Part shown: positions 10,101 through 21,372 of the stretch, one piece after another
Position numbering within the stretch: position 1 is the first letter of the stretch
How the letters are laid out: each line of letters starts with the position of its first letter
Source: Tritrichomonas musculus
Lineage: Eukaryota; Parabasalia; Tritrichomonadida; Tritrichomonadidae
DNA: 64,000 bases
Assembly: GCA_039105265.1 (NCBI GenBank)
Contig: JAPFFF010000006.1
Span: 5,704,001 to 5,768,000 of the forward strand
Direction of reading: 5' to 3'
Position numbers and translations under genes: made by a program
Notes under the pieces: model-generated
Seen by the model: the letters and a program-made list of their open reading frames with translations, nothing else
What the model was told of the DNA's origin: nothing
Database searches by the model: none

Positions 10101-11208
10101 TATTTCAAAAATTTACTCTTTTAAAATTATATTTGATAACTAGCTAAATGATTATTTTAAAATAATAAACTGGAAGTCAAAAGTCGGACGGCGAATTGAA
10201 AAAACTTGAATATAAAATCAAATATAAATTGAAACATATTTCTTTTTGTCAATTAAAATTGAGAGAAAAAACTACCGTCTGCCATTTGATTTTAAGTTTA
10301 TATATCTGGTTCTATCAACATCTAATAAGCCAATCCAAACTTATCCCATTTATATTAATTCAAATTGAAAATTTTTTTTTGTCTTCAAGTAGATATGATT
10401 TTAATAGATGTACTAAAGCCAACTTTTTTCAATGCATTTTATTTTTATTCTAAAATATAGTTATCTCAATAAATTTTATAAATTATTAATTTTAAATATG
10501 TTTTATTTAATTATAAGAAACTAAAAAACAATTATAAATGTATGAAAATAGTATGGATTAATTATATAGCTTAGAAAAGTAAAGTTTGTGTTATAAAAAA
10601 ATTGGCCCATAATTTTGCTTTCATCGCTATATATACTTTGTTTCACCATATATTTATTCGATTTATTCGGATTAAAAGCCAATCAGATCTACCAATTTTT
10701 TTTTCTCTTATAAAATGGCTTGAAATTTTGACTATTTATTTGAAAAAGTGAAAAGCAATCACTTCACAAAATATGATTTTTATTTATATTCAAATTAATT
10801 TGAATGAATTTTCACAAATTAAAAAATAAAATTATCAAATATTATTATCTTTCTATTAAACCGAAATATCTAAAAAAAAGTATATCTTGAAATTATAGGA
10901 AAAATTTATTAATTAAACAAATAATATAATTTATAAAATATATATAATAAATTTTAGTAATAATAAATAAAAAATTATGGCAGGATCTTGTCTTGTGTAC
11001 ATCTGTTTTTACAATTTTGAAGGGTCTATTAAGAAAGAACATTATACTCTTAAATTTAAATTTTTGCCCTAGTTTAAAAACCGTTATAAAAAACTTTTTA
11101 ATAAAAACGATATTGCTTTGAATATTTTAAAATTTCATATTTTCCCTACTTTTAAAACGTTAATAAAATAACTTTTTAATAAAAAAAAGTATTACTATAT
11201 AATATTTT
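10101..11208. other. Upstream region of Cys-rich gene A, partly not shared with copy B
   Basis: Bases 10,101-10,450 match 30,364-30,660 in copy B. Bases 10,450-10,980 do not match copy B at 30,660-31,075. Homology then resumes through a pair of imperfect direct repeats of about 95 bp, at about 11,060-11,205, built on 'AAAAACTTTTTAATAAAAA' and sitting directly before the start codon. No gene was seen in it. Confidence 0.6.
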
Positions 11209-13020
11209 ATGCATTTATTATTATGTTTTTATTTATTTCTAATGAAAATCAAAAGCAAATGCCAAAGTGAATGTGAAATTTGTGATGACGATGTTTGCCT
11301 TAAATGCATTGATGGATATGGCCTTGAAACGGATATTAATCATAAATTTTATGGGATATGCTTCAATTGTAGCAGGTATAATCCTCATTGCACAGCCTGC
11401 AGCAACAGTGTTCACATTTGCACAAGATGCGAAGATGAAAATTACACCTTAGATACAGATATATATAGTCATACAAGAAACAAGTGCATTCCGTGCCCCA
11501 AAAACTGTTTAAATTGCAAAAACATCGAATATGGCAAGTGCTGGACGTGTGTTGATGGATATGGTCCAGATGAAAATCATAAATGTTTAAAATGCATTGA
11601 TCCAAATTGTTTAAAATGTAACAAAGATAACAGCCGTTGCACAAAATGCAAAGTTGGATACAGAAATACTGAAAACGGAAATTGCCAAAAATGTGAAGAT
11701 CCAAATTGTTTATCATGCCAAAATAGCGCTTCATTTTGTGATGAATGCGGGGAAGGAACGTATTCAGAATTTAATGATAATAAAGACTATTCAGGGAAAT
11801 GTAATTATGTCAAATTAAAAGATGAAAATTGCATCAAAGGATATTCAAAAACAGATCACTCTTTTTGGTGCACTTCTTGCATGGAAGGTTATGGATTGAT
11901 AAATGGAAAATGCGAAAAATGTCAAAATCAATATTGTCAACATTGTAATCGTGATGTTACCAAATGTCAGCTTTGCTTTTTCAATAGTACTCGAGATGAA
12001 AATTTCGAATGTGTTCCTTGCACCTTATTTAATGATAAATGCACATTTTGCTCTTACAATAACATTGCCAAATACTGCATTTCATGCGAAGATGGCTTCA
12101 TTCCAACTGATGACACAAAATGCGAAAAGTCAGTCATAGAAAATTGTAACTGGCAAGACAATGGCGCTTGCTCTTCTTGCATTGAAGGTTTTGGATTTAA
12201 CGAAGATAAAACACAATGTATAAAATGCGAACTAGAAAACTGCTTGCACTGCAATCCCAATTACAAAAGATGCACAGAATGCATCAAAAATAAAAAATGC
12301 GAAATTTGTGATGAATCTGGATCATGCACAAGTTGTGCTTCAGGCTATTTACTTAAAGACAAAAAATGCAAAAAGTGTGGTTTGGAAAACTGTGATTATT
12401 GCCCTGAAAATGAAGATACTCAATGTTATAAATGCTCGGCAGGTTTCCAAACAACTCTTTTCGAGTACCAATGTGTTCAATGTGATGATATAAATTGTGG
12501 AGATTGTCAAGAAAAAATAACTGAATGTTCTAGTTGTAAGGAAGGCTTCGGACTTGATTACCGAAAAGGAAACTGTCATTATGGAAAGTGCACCAAATGC
12601 TCAATTGAAAATTGCATTAATTGCAATGGAAATCCAACATATTGTTATGAATGCGATGCAGAACATCCTGATTGCTTCGAGAATTCTCCAAAAGATGATG
12701 ATGTTTATGATGGTGAATGTCCTGAAATTGTAATTGAAAGCTCGACTTTAGATATCGAAGACGACAAAAGTGATAAAGATAAAACTACCATTATGCCTGA
12801 AACTCAAAGCAAAAGCAATGATGTGGATAATGATGACAATAACAATAACAATAACAATGATAATAATGGTGAAACAAAAGAAAAGAAAAAGAAATTACCA
12901 GCTGCAGCAATTGCTGGAATTGTTATAGGATGCGTTGTTGTTGTTGGTGTAGTAGTTGGTCTTCTTATCTATTTCTTGGCCATAAAAAAGAAAAAAGTTG
13001 GAATATCATCCAGCAATTAA
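11209..13020 (+). CDS. Cysteine-rich type I surface membrane protein (copy A)
   Basis: This 603-residue protein starts with a short hydrophobic signal-like segment (about residues 1-16). It is followed by some 470 residues of tandem Cys-rich modules with C-x-x-C pairs and recurring 'CxxCxxGYG' and 'CxxCNxxxxxCxxC' spacing. These resemble the furin-like or growth-factor-receptor Cys-rich repeats of protist surface proteins. An acidic and poly-Asn linker (about 495-560) precedes a single membrane span near 564-592 and a short tail ending 'KKKKVGISSSN'. A surface role is inferred from this layout. It differs from copy B by only five residues, all near the C-terminal linker. Both copies look intact, and the ligand is unknown. 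Confidence 0.85.
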   Translation: MHLLLCFYLFLMKIKSKCQSECEICDDDVCLKCIDGYGLETDINHKFYGICFNCSRYNPHCTACSNSVHICTRCEDENYTLDTDIYSHTRNKCIPCPKNCLNCKNIEYGKCWTCVDGYGPDENHKCLKCIDPNCLKCNKDNSRCTKCKVGYRNTENGNCQKCEDPNCLSCQNSASFCDECGEGTYSEFNDNKDYSGKCNYVKLKDENCIKGYSKTDHSFWCTSCMEGYGLINGKCEKCQNQYCQHCNRDVTKCQLCFFNSTRDENFECVPCTLFNDKCTFCSYNNIAKYCISCEDGFIPTDDTKCEKSVIENCNWQDNGACSSCIEGFGFNEDKTQCIKCELENCLHCNPNYKRCTECIKNKKCEICDESGSCTSCASGYLLKDKKCKKCGLENCDYCPENEDTQCYKCSAGFQTTLFEYQCVQCDDINCGDCQEKITECSSCKEGFGLDYRKGNCHYGKCTKCSIENCINCNGNPTYCYECDAEHPDCFENSPKDDDVYDGECPEIVIESSTLDIEDDKSDKDKTTIMPETQSKSNDVDNDDNNNNNNNDNNGETKEKKKKLPAAAIAGIVIGCVVVVGVVVGLLIYFLAIKKKKVGISSSN

Positions 13021-13261
13021 TAATGCTTTTTATAAAAAGAATAAACAAAAAAGTTCAAAAAGAACTTCTTAATTTCAAATTATATTTTATTATACATGTT
13101 AGTTTCGTTTTTTTTTATGAAAGCTTGATATGATTATTTATATCAATATTCATTAAATAAAAGCTCAAAAACAATGTGATTACATAAATAATAACTTTGT
13201 AACAAGAGTGCTGACTTACTGTTAGATAGTTGTATGTATTGAGCTTGCTGGTTGAATTTAG

Positions 13262-13356
13262 TGCTTTTTTATATGCAGATTTTTTTTTAAATTAATTCTC
13301 AATTTTTTAAACTAAAAATAAACCTCTAACAAAACAAAAACAAACAAACAAACAAA

Positions 13357-13393
<37 letters not shown>

Positions 13394-13521
13394 GTTTATA
13401 CCAGACAAACCTCATGCAATTCTTATTTTTCACCTTTTTTATGTAAAGATATAGAATTGGCTGAGGTATGGCATAAAATTTGTTCAAAAACCGTTAAGGT
13501 CAATATTGATCTTTCACAGTA

Positions 13522-13565
<44 letters not shown>

Positions 13566-13940
13566 AGAGAAAATGTGCTTATAAACCCACAAAAAGTTTA
13601 ACTTTTTCTTTATTTATAAAGTCGTATAAACAAAATTGAAACAAAAAAAAAATATTTTCATATGTATAAAAATATTAATTTTTAATCTTTTTATATTTTT
13701 ACATAATTTTTACCGAGACTACATACCGCCTAGCGGGCGTCGAGCGAGGCGAAGCCGAGTCGAGACCCCGCGGATGGCGGTAAGTATCGGTAAAAATTAT
13801 GTACCATAAAAAGATTAAAATATAATTATTTTTTTAACTATTGAAAATATTTTTTTTTGTTTCAAATTTTGTTTATGTGGACTTTTATATAAAGAAAAAG
13901 TTAAACTTTTTGTGGGTTTATAAGCACATTTTCTCTTACA

Positions 13941-13971
<31 letters not shown>

Positions 13972-14092
13972 CACTAAATTTTCATAAAAACTTTTTTTTA
14001 AAAAAAGCAGCTCTAGATGAAATTTCTTTCATCTGGAGTAAGTTATTGGCAATTAGCATCTCATTATAGTAATTATCAATCAGATTTTTTCC
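13262..14092. other. Insertion present only in copy A, with A-runs and foldback element
   Basis: Copy B passes directly from '...GGTTGAATTTAG' to a T-run followed by AAAATAA (33,352-33,385). Copy A has about 830 extra bases at that point. The insert has an A-rich run preceded by AAAC repeats at 13,322-13,391, a short non-repetitive stretch, a second A-run at about 13,526-13,558, the foldback element, and a third A-run at about 13,943-13,971. No gene is seen. The frame at 13,457-13,639 runs through poly-Lys from an A-run and is not credible. Confidence 0.6.
13562..13940. mobile_element. Foldback/MITE-like element with GC-rich central loop
   Basis: Two inverted arms of about 165-170 bp (about 13,562-13,730 and 13,776-13,940) match with scattered differences. 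The arms read from 'AGAGAAAATGTGCTTATAAA' inward to 'CCGxxACTxxxTACCGCC'. They enclose 45 bases (13,731-13,775) that are strikingly GC-rich in an otherwise AT-dominated window. The element lies wholly inside the insertion specific to copy A. No target duplication can be read because both sides are A-runs. No coding capacity is seen. Confidence 0.7.
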
Positions 14093-14146
14093 TTTTTTTT
14101 TAAAATAATTTTATATTAAAATATAAATTTTTCTTTTCATACACTT

Positions 14147-14222
14147 AAATCAAAAACGATAAGACACATCAGGTAAAAATTGAATTAAATTTCACCTTTG
14201 AGCGTCTTATCGTTTTTGATTT
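14147..14222. repeat. 19-bp-stem hairpin shared by both duplicate copies
   Basis: AAATCAAAAACGATAAGAC (14,147-14,165) pairs perfectly with 14,204-14,222. The 38-base loop contains a weaker inner AGGT/ACCT pairing. The same structure is at 33,421-33,497 downstream of Cys-rich gene B, where one C-to-T change turns a pair into G-T. It is a small inverted-repeat element or an RNA structure. It lies over 1.1 kb from gene A but about 300 bp from gene B. Confidence 0.6.
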
Positions 14223-14244
14223 TAGTTTATTTGCGACTATATTG

Positions 14245-14697
14245 TTATAAAAAATAATAAATGTTTATTAATCTTTTCATTGGCATACAATTAACATCAT
14301 TTTGGTGAAAAAAAGTTGAGTTACTAATCATTTTATTTTTTTTCAAAAGCACAAAAAAAGTTCTCATCGAGTTTTTCTGAAATACGATACAAGGTTAATA
14401 TTGACCTTAACTGTCAAAAAACATCTGGGCAAAAAATATCACACAAAAAATGGGCAATTTACAAGACCTAAATTATCAACAAAATTGATTTTACAAATCT
14501 AACTGGATTTTTTCACTGAGAGTACTAATATTTAAAAATTATTAAAAATCATTTTATTACATCTTATTTAAATCAGAACTAGGTTTTAACCAATTTAAAA
14601 TTGATTAAAGAATAAGACATTTTTTGATGGAATAATAAGACAATTTTTGAATGAATATTTGGTCAAAATAAAAATATTTTTTCTGCCAAAAAATATT
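14245..14697. other. Intergenic upstream of the Sel1-kinase gene
   Basis: AT-rich sequence without a gene. AATATTGACCTTAAC near 14,395-14,412 is inverted relative to a matching 15-mer near 13,490-13,507, which may mark another eroded inverted repeat. I see no confident promoter element. Confidence 0.5.
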
Positions 14698-17600
14698 ATG
14701 TCTAACTCTTCAATGATTGAAAGCATCAAAGACTTTGAAATAAAATTCAATAACCGCAAAAACCTTCGTGGAATTAAAGTTTTTAACAAATTACTTAAAA
14801 ACTTCAGTTTTGCATTTATCACCAAAAATAATTTCCAAAATTATTATCAGAAAAACAATCAATCGAAAATAATTATAGCTGATGAGTTTAATCAATATTT
14901 ACTGATTTGTTTGGATCAAACAATATTTATGATTGCAGAAACAGATATTATTCTATTAAATAATTTTTTTGATATCAATAAAAATTCTACAATTTATACT
15001 TTATCAGAAACCGCAAATAAAATTCTATCTAAATATAGATCAACCGAAAAAGAAGAACCTAATTTTTCTTTTATTTTAAAAAATACAATAGAAGTATATG
15101 AAAATGAAGAATATTATACTATGTGCAAGCAATTTTATGCTAATTTCAATAACAATGATGTGATTAATTATGATGATCTTTGGTCTAGAGTTCAAGTTTG
15201 CTCTTATGCATATTTTATAAAGAAAATTAATATTAAATATGATATTGATCGATTTGAAAAATACAAGAGAAATTTTCATTCAGAAAAAATCGATACGGAA
15301 TTAAGAACATGCGATTATGTTTATTTAAAGCAGATTGGATCTGGAAGTGAATCAATTGTTCGATTAATTTACCATATAGAAAGAGAAGAATTATTTGCAA
15401 TTAAACAATATTCGAGATTTAACAATGAAAAAGATAAGCTTATCATACGTGAGGATGAAAATTCTTTGACAATTAGTCATCCTTTGTTACCTCATTACTA
15501 TGGAAAAACGAAACATGAAAACGACGAATGTTTAGTTACAGAATACATTCAAGGCAAAACATTACTTGAAATTCCGAAAATGCATCTAAATATAAATGAA
15601 AAATTAAATCTAATTTTTGAAATAATGAATATTATTGAATATATCCATAACAAAGATTTGGTTTATAGAGATCTCAAACCAAGTAATTTCATTATCGATA
15701 AAGACAAAAATATTGTTTTAATTGATTTTGATCGAATGTTAAATAAAAAGAAATTATATGAAGGAGAAGCTACACATAGTTTTATTCATGATTATTTTGC
15801 ACCAGAAATAATAACTGATTCCTATGCATCTATTACAAAAAAGGCAGATATTTATTCATTAGGTTTGATAATTTATTTTATCTTTTTTGAAAAACATCCA
15901 ATAATCCAGGAAGGATTACCTGCAAACCATATTTTTAATGAATTTCCTGATGAGTTCAAAAACCTTCGTATAATTTGCCAACAATGCACTCAAAAAAATC
16001 AAGCTAATCGTCCGAGTATACTACAATTGATAATTTTCTTTTATATCAAATTTTACTTAAATAATTTTGAAAAATTAAAAAAATATTATGAATGTATCAC
16101 ATTACAAAATGTACCAAAAGATAAGTTTGATATATATGTTTATAATATATTTGACATTTCATTTATTAATGAGAAGATACCAAATAATATCCAAAAAACA
16201 ATTTACTATTCGCTATTTATGATGGAGAATGATCCAATTACTTTATCTCATTTAGGTATAATCTATTACACTAAAAATCCAATAGATTTTCCCAGAGCAT
16301 TTCATTTTTTTACCCTTTCTGCAAAACAAAATAATCCCTTATCACAATATTATATTGGCAAAATTTATTATGAAGGCAAATATGTTACTAAAGACATTAA
16401 CAAAGCCATAGAATTTTTTAAACTTTCTGCAAAACAAAAAGATCTTTACTCGCAATATTATTTAGGAGTTATCTATTTTGAGCTTCAAGACATCAAAAGA
16501 GCAATTCATTATTTAACTATTTCAGCCAATGAAAATTTTTTACAATCTCAAGTTAGTCTTGGATTTATTTACAATTTTGGTATTCTAACTCCGAAAGATA
16601 TACACAAAGCTATTATATACTATAGTCTTGCTGCAAATCAAAATAGTGATTATGGCCATTTTTATCTTGGATTGATTTATTATGATCCAAGATACAATTG
16701 CATCAATATCAAAAAAGCAATTTACCATTTAAACCAAGCTGCAAAAAGAGGATTTTGGATTGCCCATTATTATCTTGGTATGATATATAATGAAGACATA
16801 TACATTACAAGAGATATTAGAAAAGCAATTGAATATTTCACTCTGGCAGCAAAAAACAAATTTAAATTGGCTTCTTTATACCTAGGAAATATTTATTATG
16901 AAAATCATGATTATGAAAATGCCAAAATTTATTTACTTCAAGCATCCAAATATAAAGAAGCCCAACATCTTTTAGGGGAAATATTTTACTATCATGATTC
17001 TCCATCACTTAATTTTGAAAAAGCTATTTATTATTATAATTTGGCAGCCAATCAAAACTATATTCCGTCACAATGCATGCTTGGATTCATTTTTTATAAA
17101 GGCCAATATGTTAAACGAGATATTCCCAAAGCTTTATATTATTTAAATAAGTGTGCACAACAAAATCATCATGTCGCTTTATACTTTCTAGGTAACATTT
17201 ATTTTGAAGGAATAGATGTTCCACATGATATTCTGAAAGGAATGGAATATTATGAGATTTCTGCAGAACAAAACAATTTATATTCACAATACAAGCTTGG
17301 ATTAATATATTTTGAAGGAAAATTGGTTCAATTAAATATTGATAAAGCAATTCATTATTTCACCATGGCAGCAAATCAAAATGATAATTCTTCTCAATTA
17401 TATTTAGCTAATATTTATTTGGTTGATTATTATGGAAAACAAGATATTGATAAAGCAATGTATTATTTAACTCTTTCGGCTAATTTGAATAACAGAAGTT
17501 CTCAATTTTATCTAGGATATTGGTATTATGAAGGTATACTGATTCAAAAAAATATTTGCAGATCAATATATTTTCTAGAACTTGCATCAAAAAATTTGTG

Positions 17601-18234
17601 TAGAGGTGCAAATTTTTGTCTTGGTGTAATTTATTCAGAATTAAATCAAATGCAAAAAGCAAAGACTCATTATATTGAGGATTCAAATTTTGACAATGAA
17701 TTTGCTATGAACAATCTTGCTCTTATCTACAAAAATTATAGTGGAGAGTGCAATAATATTCAAAGGGCAATCACTCATTTTCTGGATGCAATTAGAAAAA
17801 AAAGTAATCAAATTGCATTTTATAATTTAATACATTTATTTATGTTCGAGGACTCTCAATTCGATAAGAATTACATGGAAATCATTCGTTTGTTGAATAC
17901 TTATTTTAAAAGGATTGACTTTGAACCATTGCAATATATATTATGCTCAGTATTTGTGAAAAAGTTTCATATTGTAAATATTAGAAATATAGGAAAAGAG
18001 ATTCAACCAAATATTGCAATTGAATTATTGAATATAATAAAGGAAATGCGATTAGAAGTGAATTACAACTATGCTTATTTAAATGAGAAACTAAAAAATG
18101 TTGAAATAGCATATAATTTTGAAAGCAGACCAGTAAAAAAAGAAAATGTTTTTAATATAAAAGGAAAAAAAGAAAAAAGCACCTTAAAACAAATTAACGA
18201 AGAATTTTACAAAGGATTGGGTATAACAATTTGA
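14698..18234 (+). CDS. Protein kinase fused to a Sel1-repeat array
   Basis: This is a 1,178-residue protein. An ATG at 14,647 would add 17 residues, but I prefer 14,698 (MSNSSM). An N-terminal region of about 205 residues precedes a kinase domain: Gly-rich loop near 214, lysine in 'FAIK' at 236, catalytic loop 'YRDLKPSN' near 323, metal-binding motif near 343, and 'APE' near 370. From about 515 to 1,020 there are some 13 Sel1-type repeats (36-residue units with 'A...Y...A...G...A...LG..Y'). Sel1 repeats form superhelical protein-binding scaffolds. The catalytic loop has YRD instead of HRD, and DFD replaces DFG. The key Lys and both Asp are present, so activity is possible. A signalling role is inferred, and this architecture is expanded in trichomonads. 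Confidence 0.85.
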   Translation: MSNSSMIESIKDFEIKFNNRKNLRGIKVFNKLLKNFSFAFITKNNFQNYYQKNNQSKIIIADEFNQYLLICLDQTIFMIAETDIILLNNFFDINKNSTIYTLSETANKILSKYRSTEKEEPNFSFILKNTIEVYENEEYYTMCKQFYANFNNNDVINYDDLWSRVQVCSYAYFIKKINIKYDIDRFEKYKRNFHSEKIDTELRTCDYVYLKQIGSGSESIVRLIYHIEREELFAIKQYSRFNNEKDKLIIREDENSLTISHPLLPHYYGKTKHENDECLVTEYIQGKTLLEIPKMHLNINEKLNLIFEIMNIIEYIHNKDLVYRDLKPSNFIIDKDKNIVLIDFDRMLNKKKLYEGEATHSFIHDYFAPEIITDSYASITKKADIYSLGLIIYFIFFEKHPIIQEGLPANHIFNEFPDEFKNLRIICQQCTQKNQANRPSILQLIIFFYIKFYLNNFEKLKKYYECITLQNVPKDKFDIYVYNIFDISFINEKIPNNIQKTIYYSLFMMENDPITLSHLGIIYYTKNPIDFPRAFHFFTLSAKQNNPLSQYYIGKIYYEGKYVTKDINKAIEFFKLSAKQKDLYSQYYLGVIYFELQDIKRAIHYLTISANENFLQSQVSLGFIYNFGILTPKDIHKAIIYYSLAANQNSDYGHFYLGLIYYDPRYNCINIKKAIYHLNQAAKRGFWIAHYYLGMIYNEDIYITRDIRKAIEYFTLAAKNKFKLASLYLGNIYYENHDYENAKIYLLQASKYKEAQHLLGEIFYYHDSPSLNFEKAIYYYNLAANQNYIPSQCMLGFIFYKGQYVKRDIPKALYYLNKCAQQNHHVALYFLGNIYFEGIDVPHDILKGMEYYEISAEQNNLYSQYKLGLIYFEGKLVQLNIDKAIHYFTMAANQNDNSSQLYLANIYLVDYYGKQDIDKAMYYLTLSANLNNRSSQFYLGYWYYEGILIQKNICRSIYFLELASKNLCRGANFCLGVIYSELNQMQKAKTHYIEDSNFDNEFAMNNLALIYKNYSGECNNIQRAITHFLDAIRKKSNQIAFYNLIHLFMFEDSQFDKNYMEIIRLLNTYFKRIDFEPLQYILCSVFVKKFHIVNIRNIGKEIQPNIAIELLNIIKEMRLEVNYNYAYLNEKLKNVEIAYNFESRPVKKENVFNIKGKKEKSTLKQINEEFYKGLGITI

Positions 18235-18303
18235 TAATATTTTTTTTACAATCAATTTTTGACTCTAACTCTTGAATAAAAAAAGGAAAGGACAATTTGA
18301 TAA

Positions 18304-21267
18304 TATTTATATATTTATTTATATATTTATTTATATATTTATTTATATATTTATTTATATATTTATTTATATATTTATTTATATATTTATTTATATATTT
18401 ATTTATATATTTATTTATATATTTATTTATATATTTATTTATATATTTATTTATATATTTATTTATATATTTATTTATATATTTATTTATATATTTATTT
18501 ATATATTTATTTATATATTTATTTATATATTTATTTATATATTTATTTATATATTTATTTATATATTTATTTATATATTTATTTATATATTTATTTATAT
18601 ATTTATTTATATATTTATTTATATATTTATTTATATATTTATTTATATATTTATTTATATATTTATTTATATATTTATTTATATATTTATTTATATATTT
18701 ATTTATATATTTATTTATATATTTATTTATATATTTATTTATATATTTATTTATATATTTATTTATATATTTATTTATATATTTATTTATATATTTATTT
18801 ATATATTTATTTATATATTTATTTATATATTTATTTATATATTTATTTATATATTTATTTATATATTTATTTATATATTTATTTATATATTTATTTATAT
18901 ATTTATTTATATATTTATTTATATATTTATTTATATATTTATTTATATATTTATTTATATATTTATTTATATATTTATTTATATATTTATTTATATATTT
19001 ATTTATATATTTATTTATATATTTATTTATATATTTATTTATATATTTATTTATATATTTATTTATATATTTATTTATATATTTATTTATATATTTATTT
19101 ATATATTTATTTATATATTTATTTATATATTTATTTATATATTTATTTATATTTATTTATATATTTATTTATTATTTATTTATATATTTATTTATATATT
19201 TATTTATATATTTATTTATATATTTATTTATATATTTATTTATATATTTATTTATATATTTATTTATATATTTATTTATATATTTATTTATATATTTATT
19301 TATATATTTATTTATATATTTATTTATATATTTATTTATATATTTATTTATATATTTATTTATATATTTATTTATATATTTATTTATATATTTATTTATA
19401 TATTTATTTATATATTTATTTATATATTTATTTATATATTTATTTATATATTTATTTATATATTTATTTATATATTTATTTATATATTTATTTATATATT
19501 TATTTATATATTTATTTATATATTTATTTATATATTTATTTATATATTTATTTATATATTTATTTATATATTTATTTATATATTTATTTATATATTTATT
19601 TATATATTTATTTATATATTTATTTATATATTTATTTATATATTTATTTATATATTTATTTATATATTTATTTATATATTTATTTATATATTTATTTATA
19701 TATTTATTTATATATTTATTTATATATTTATTTATATATTTATTTATATATTTATTTATATATTTATTTATATATTTATTTATATATTTATTTATATATT
19801 TATTTATATATTTATTTATATATTTATTTATATATTTATTTATATATTTATTTATATATTTATTTATATATTTATTTATATATTTATTTATATATTTATT
19901 TATATATTTATTTATATATTTATTTATATATTTATTTATATATTTATTTATATATTTATTTATATATTTATTTATATATTTATTTATATATTTATTTATA
20001 TATTTATTTATATATTTATTTATATATTTATTTATATATTTATTTATATATTTATTTATATATTTATTTATATATTTATTTATATATTTATTTATATATT
20101 TATTTATATATTTATTTATATATTTATTTATATATTTATTTATATATTTATTTATATATTTATTTATATATTTATTTATATATTTATTTATATATTTATT
20201 TATATATTTATTTATATATTTATTTATATATTTATTTATATATTTATTTATATATTTATTTATATATTTATTTATATATTTATTTATATATTTATTTATA
20301 TATTTATTTATATATTTATTTATATATTTATTTATATATTTATTTATATATTTATTTATATATTTATTTATATATTTATTTATATATTTATTTATATATT
20401 TATTTATATATTTATTTATATATTTATTTATATATTTATTTATATATTTATTTATATATTTATTTATATATTTATTTATATATTTATTTATATATTTATT
20501 TATATATTTATTTATATATTTATTTATATATTTATTTATATATTTATTTATATATTTATTTATATATTTATTTATATATTTATTTATATATTTATTTATA
20601 TATTTATTTATATATTTATTTATATATTTATTTATATATTTATTTATATATTTATTTATATATTTATTTATATATTTATTTATATATTTATTTATATATT
20701 TATTTATATATTTATTTATATATTTATTTATATATTTATTTATATATTTATTTATATATTTATTTATATATTTATTTATATATTTATTTATATATTTATT
20801 TATATATTTATTTATATATTTATTTATATATTTATTTATATATTTATTTATATATTTATTTATATATTTATTTATATATTTATTTATATATTTATTTATA
20901 TATTTATTTATATATTTATTTATATATTTATTTATATATTTATTTATATATTTATTTATATATTTATTTATATATTTATTTATATATTTATTTATATATT
21001 TATTTATATATTTATTTATATATTTATTTATTTATATATTTATTTATATATTTATTTATATATTTATTTATATATTTATTTATATATTTATTTATATATT
21101 TATTTATATATTTATTTATATATTTATTTATATATTTATTTATATATTTATTTATATATTTATTTATATATTTATTTATATATTTATTTATATATTTATT
21201 TATATATTTATTTATATATTTATTTATATATTTATTTATATATTTATTTATATATTTATTTATATAT

Positions 21268-21358
<91 letters not shown>

Positions 21359-21360
21359 TC
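18304..21360. repeat. 3-kb satellite of A and T only, 12-bp unit TATATTTATTTA
   Basis: There are about 245 nearly perfect tandem copies of a 12-bp unit with no G or C until the last few bases. The phase is interrupted near 19,146-19,175 and 21,029. From about 21,266 the unit collapses to TTTA tetranucleotides, with TATC variants at the end. Because 12 is a multiple of 3 and the unit contains no stop in two forward frames, it yields open frames of over 1,000 codons that I do not regard as genes. Confidence 0.95.
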
Positions 21361-21372
21361 TATTTATCTATA

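Larger units (their letters stand above)
9515..14244 (+). repeat. Segmental duplication, copy A (kinase relic plus Cys-rich protein)
   Basis: The segment is collinear with 29,233-33,518. The coding parts are shifted by a constant 20,099 bases. Homology starts just after an A-run with GATCGTTTTGGAGAAATTTT and ends at the 'TTTGCG...CTATATTG' after the shared hairpin. Relative to copy B it lacks about 790 bp of the kinase. It carries a 228-bp TTAA-flanked insertion after the kinase and an insertion of about 830 bp downstream of the Cys-rich gene. It also has a non-matching stretch at about 10,450-10,980. Confidence 0.9.

Noticed and set aside
10196-10453. 85-codon frame in the upstream region of Cys-rich gene A
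   Set aside because: It is not open at the matching position of copy B, so it is not conserved between the duplicates.
11363-12579. Antisense frames across Cys-rich gene A (and the same across gene B)
   Set aside because: They are shadows of the strongly biased Cys-codon pattern on the coding strand and have no independent features.
13322-13391. Long A-run with AAAC repeats considered as a retrotransposon poly-A tail
   Set aside because: No reverse transcriptase, LINE or SINE sequence precedes it, and several other A-runs lie nearby.
18304-21360. Satellite considered as a telomere or CRISPR-like array
   Set aside because: The unit lacks G, is not telomere-like, has no spacers, and is bordered by host genes on both sides.
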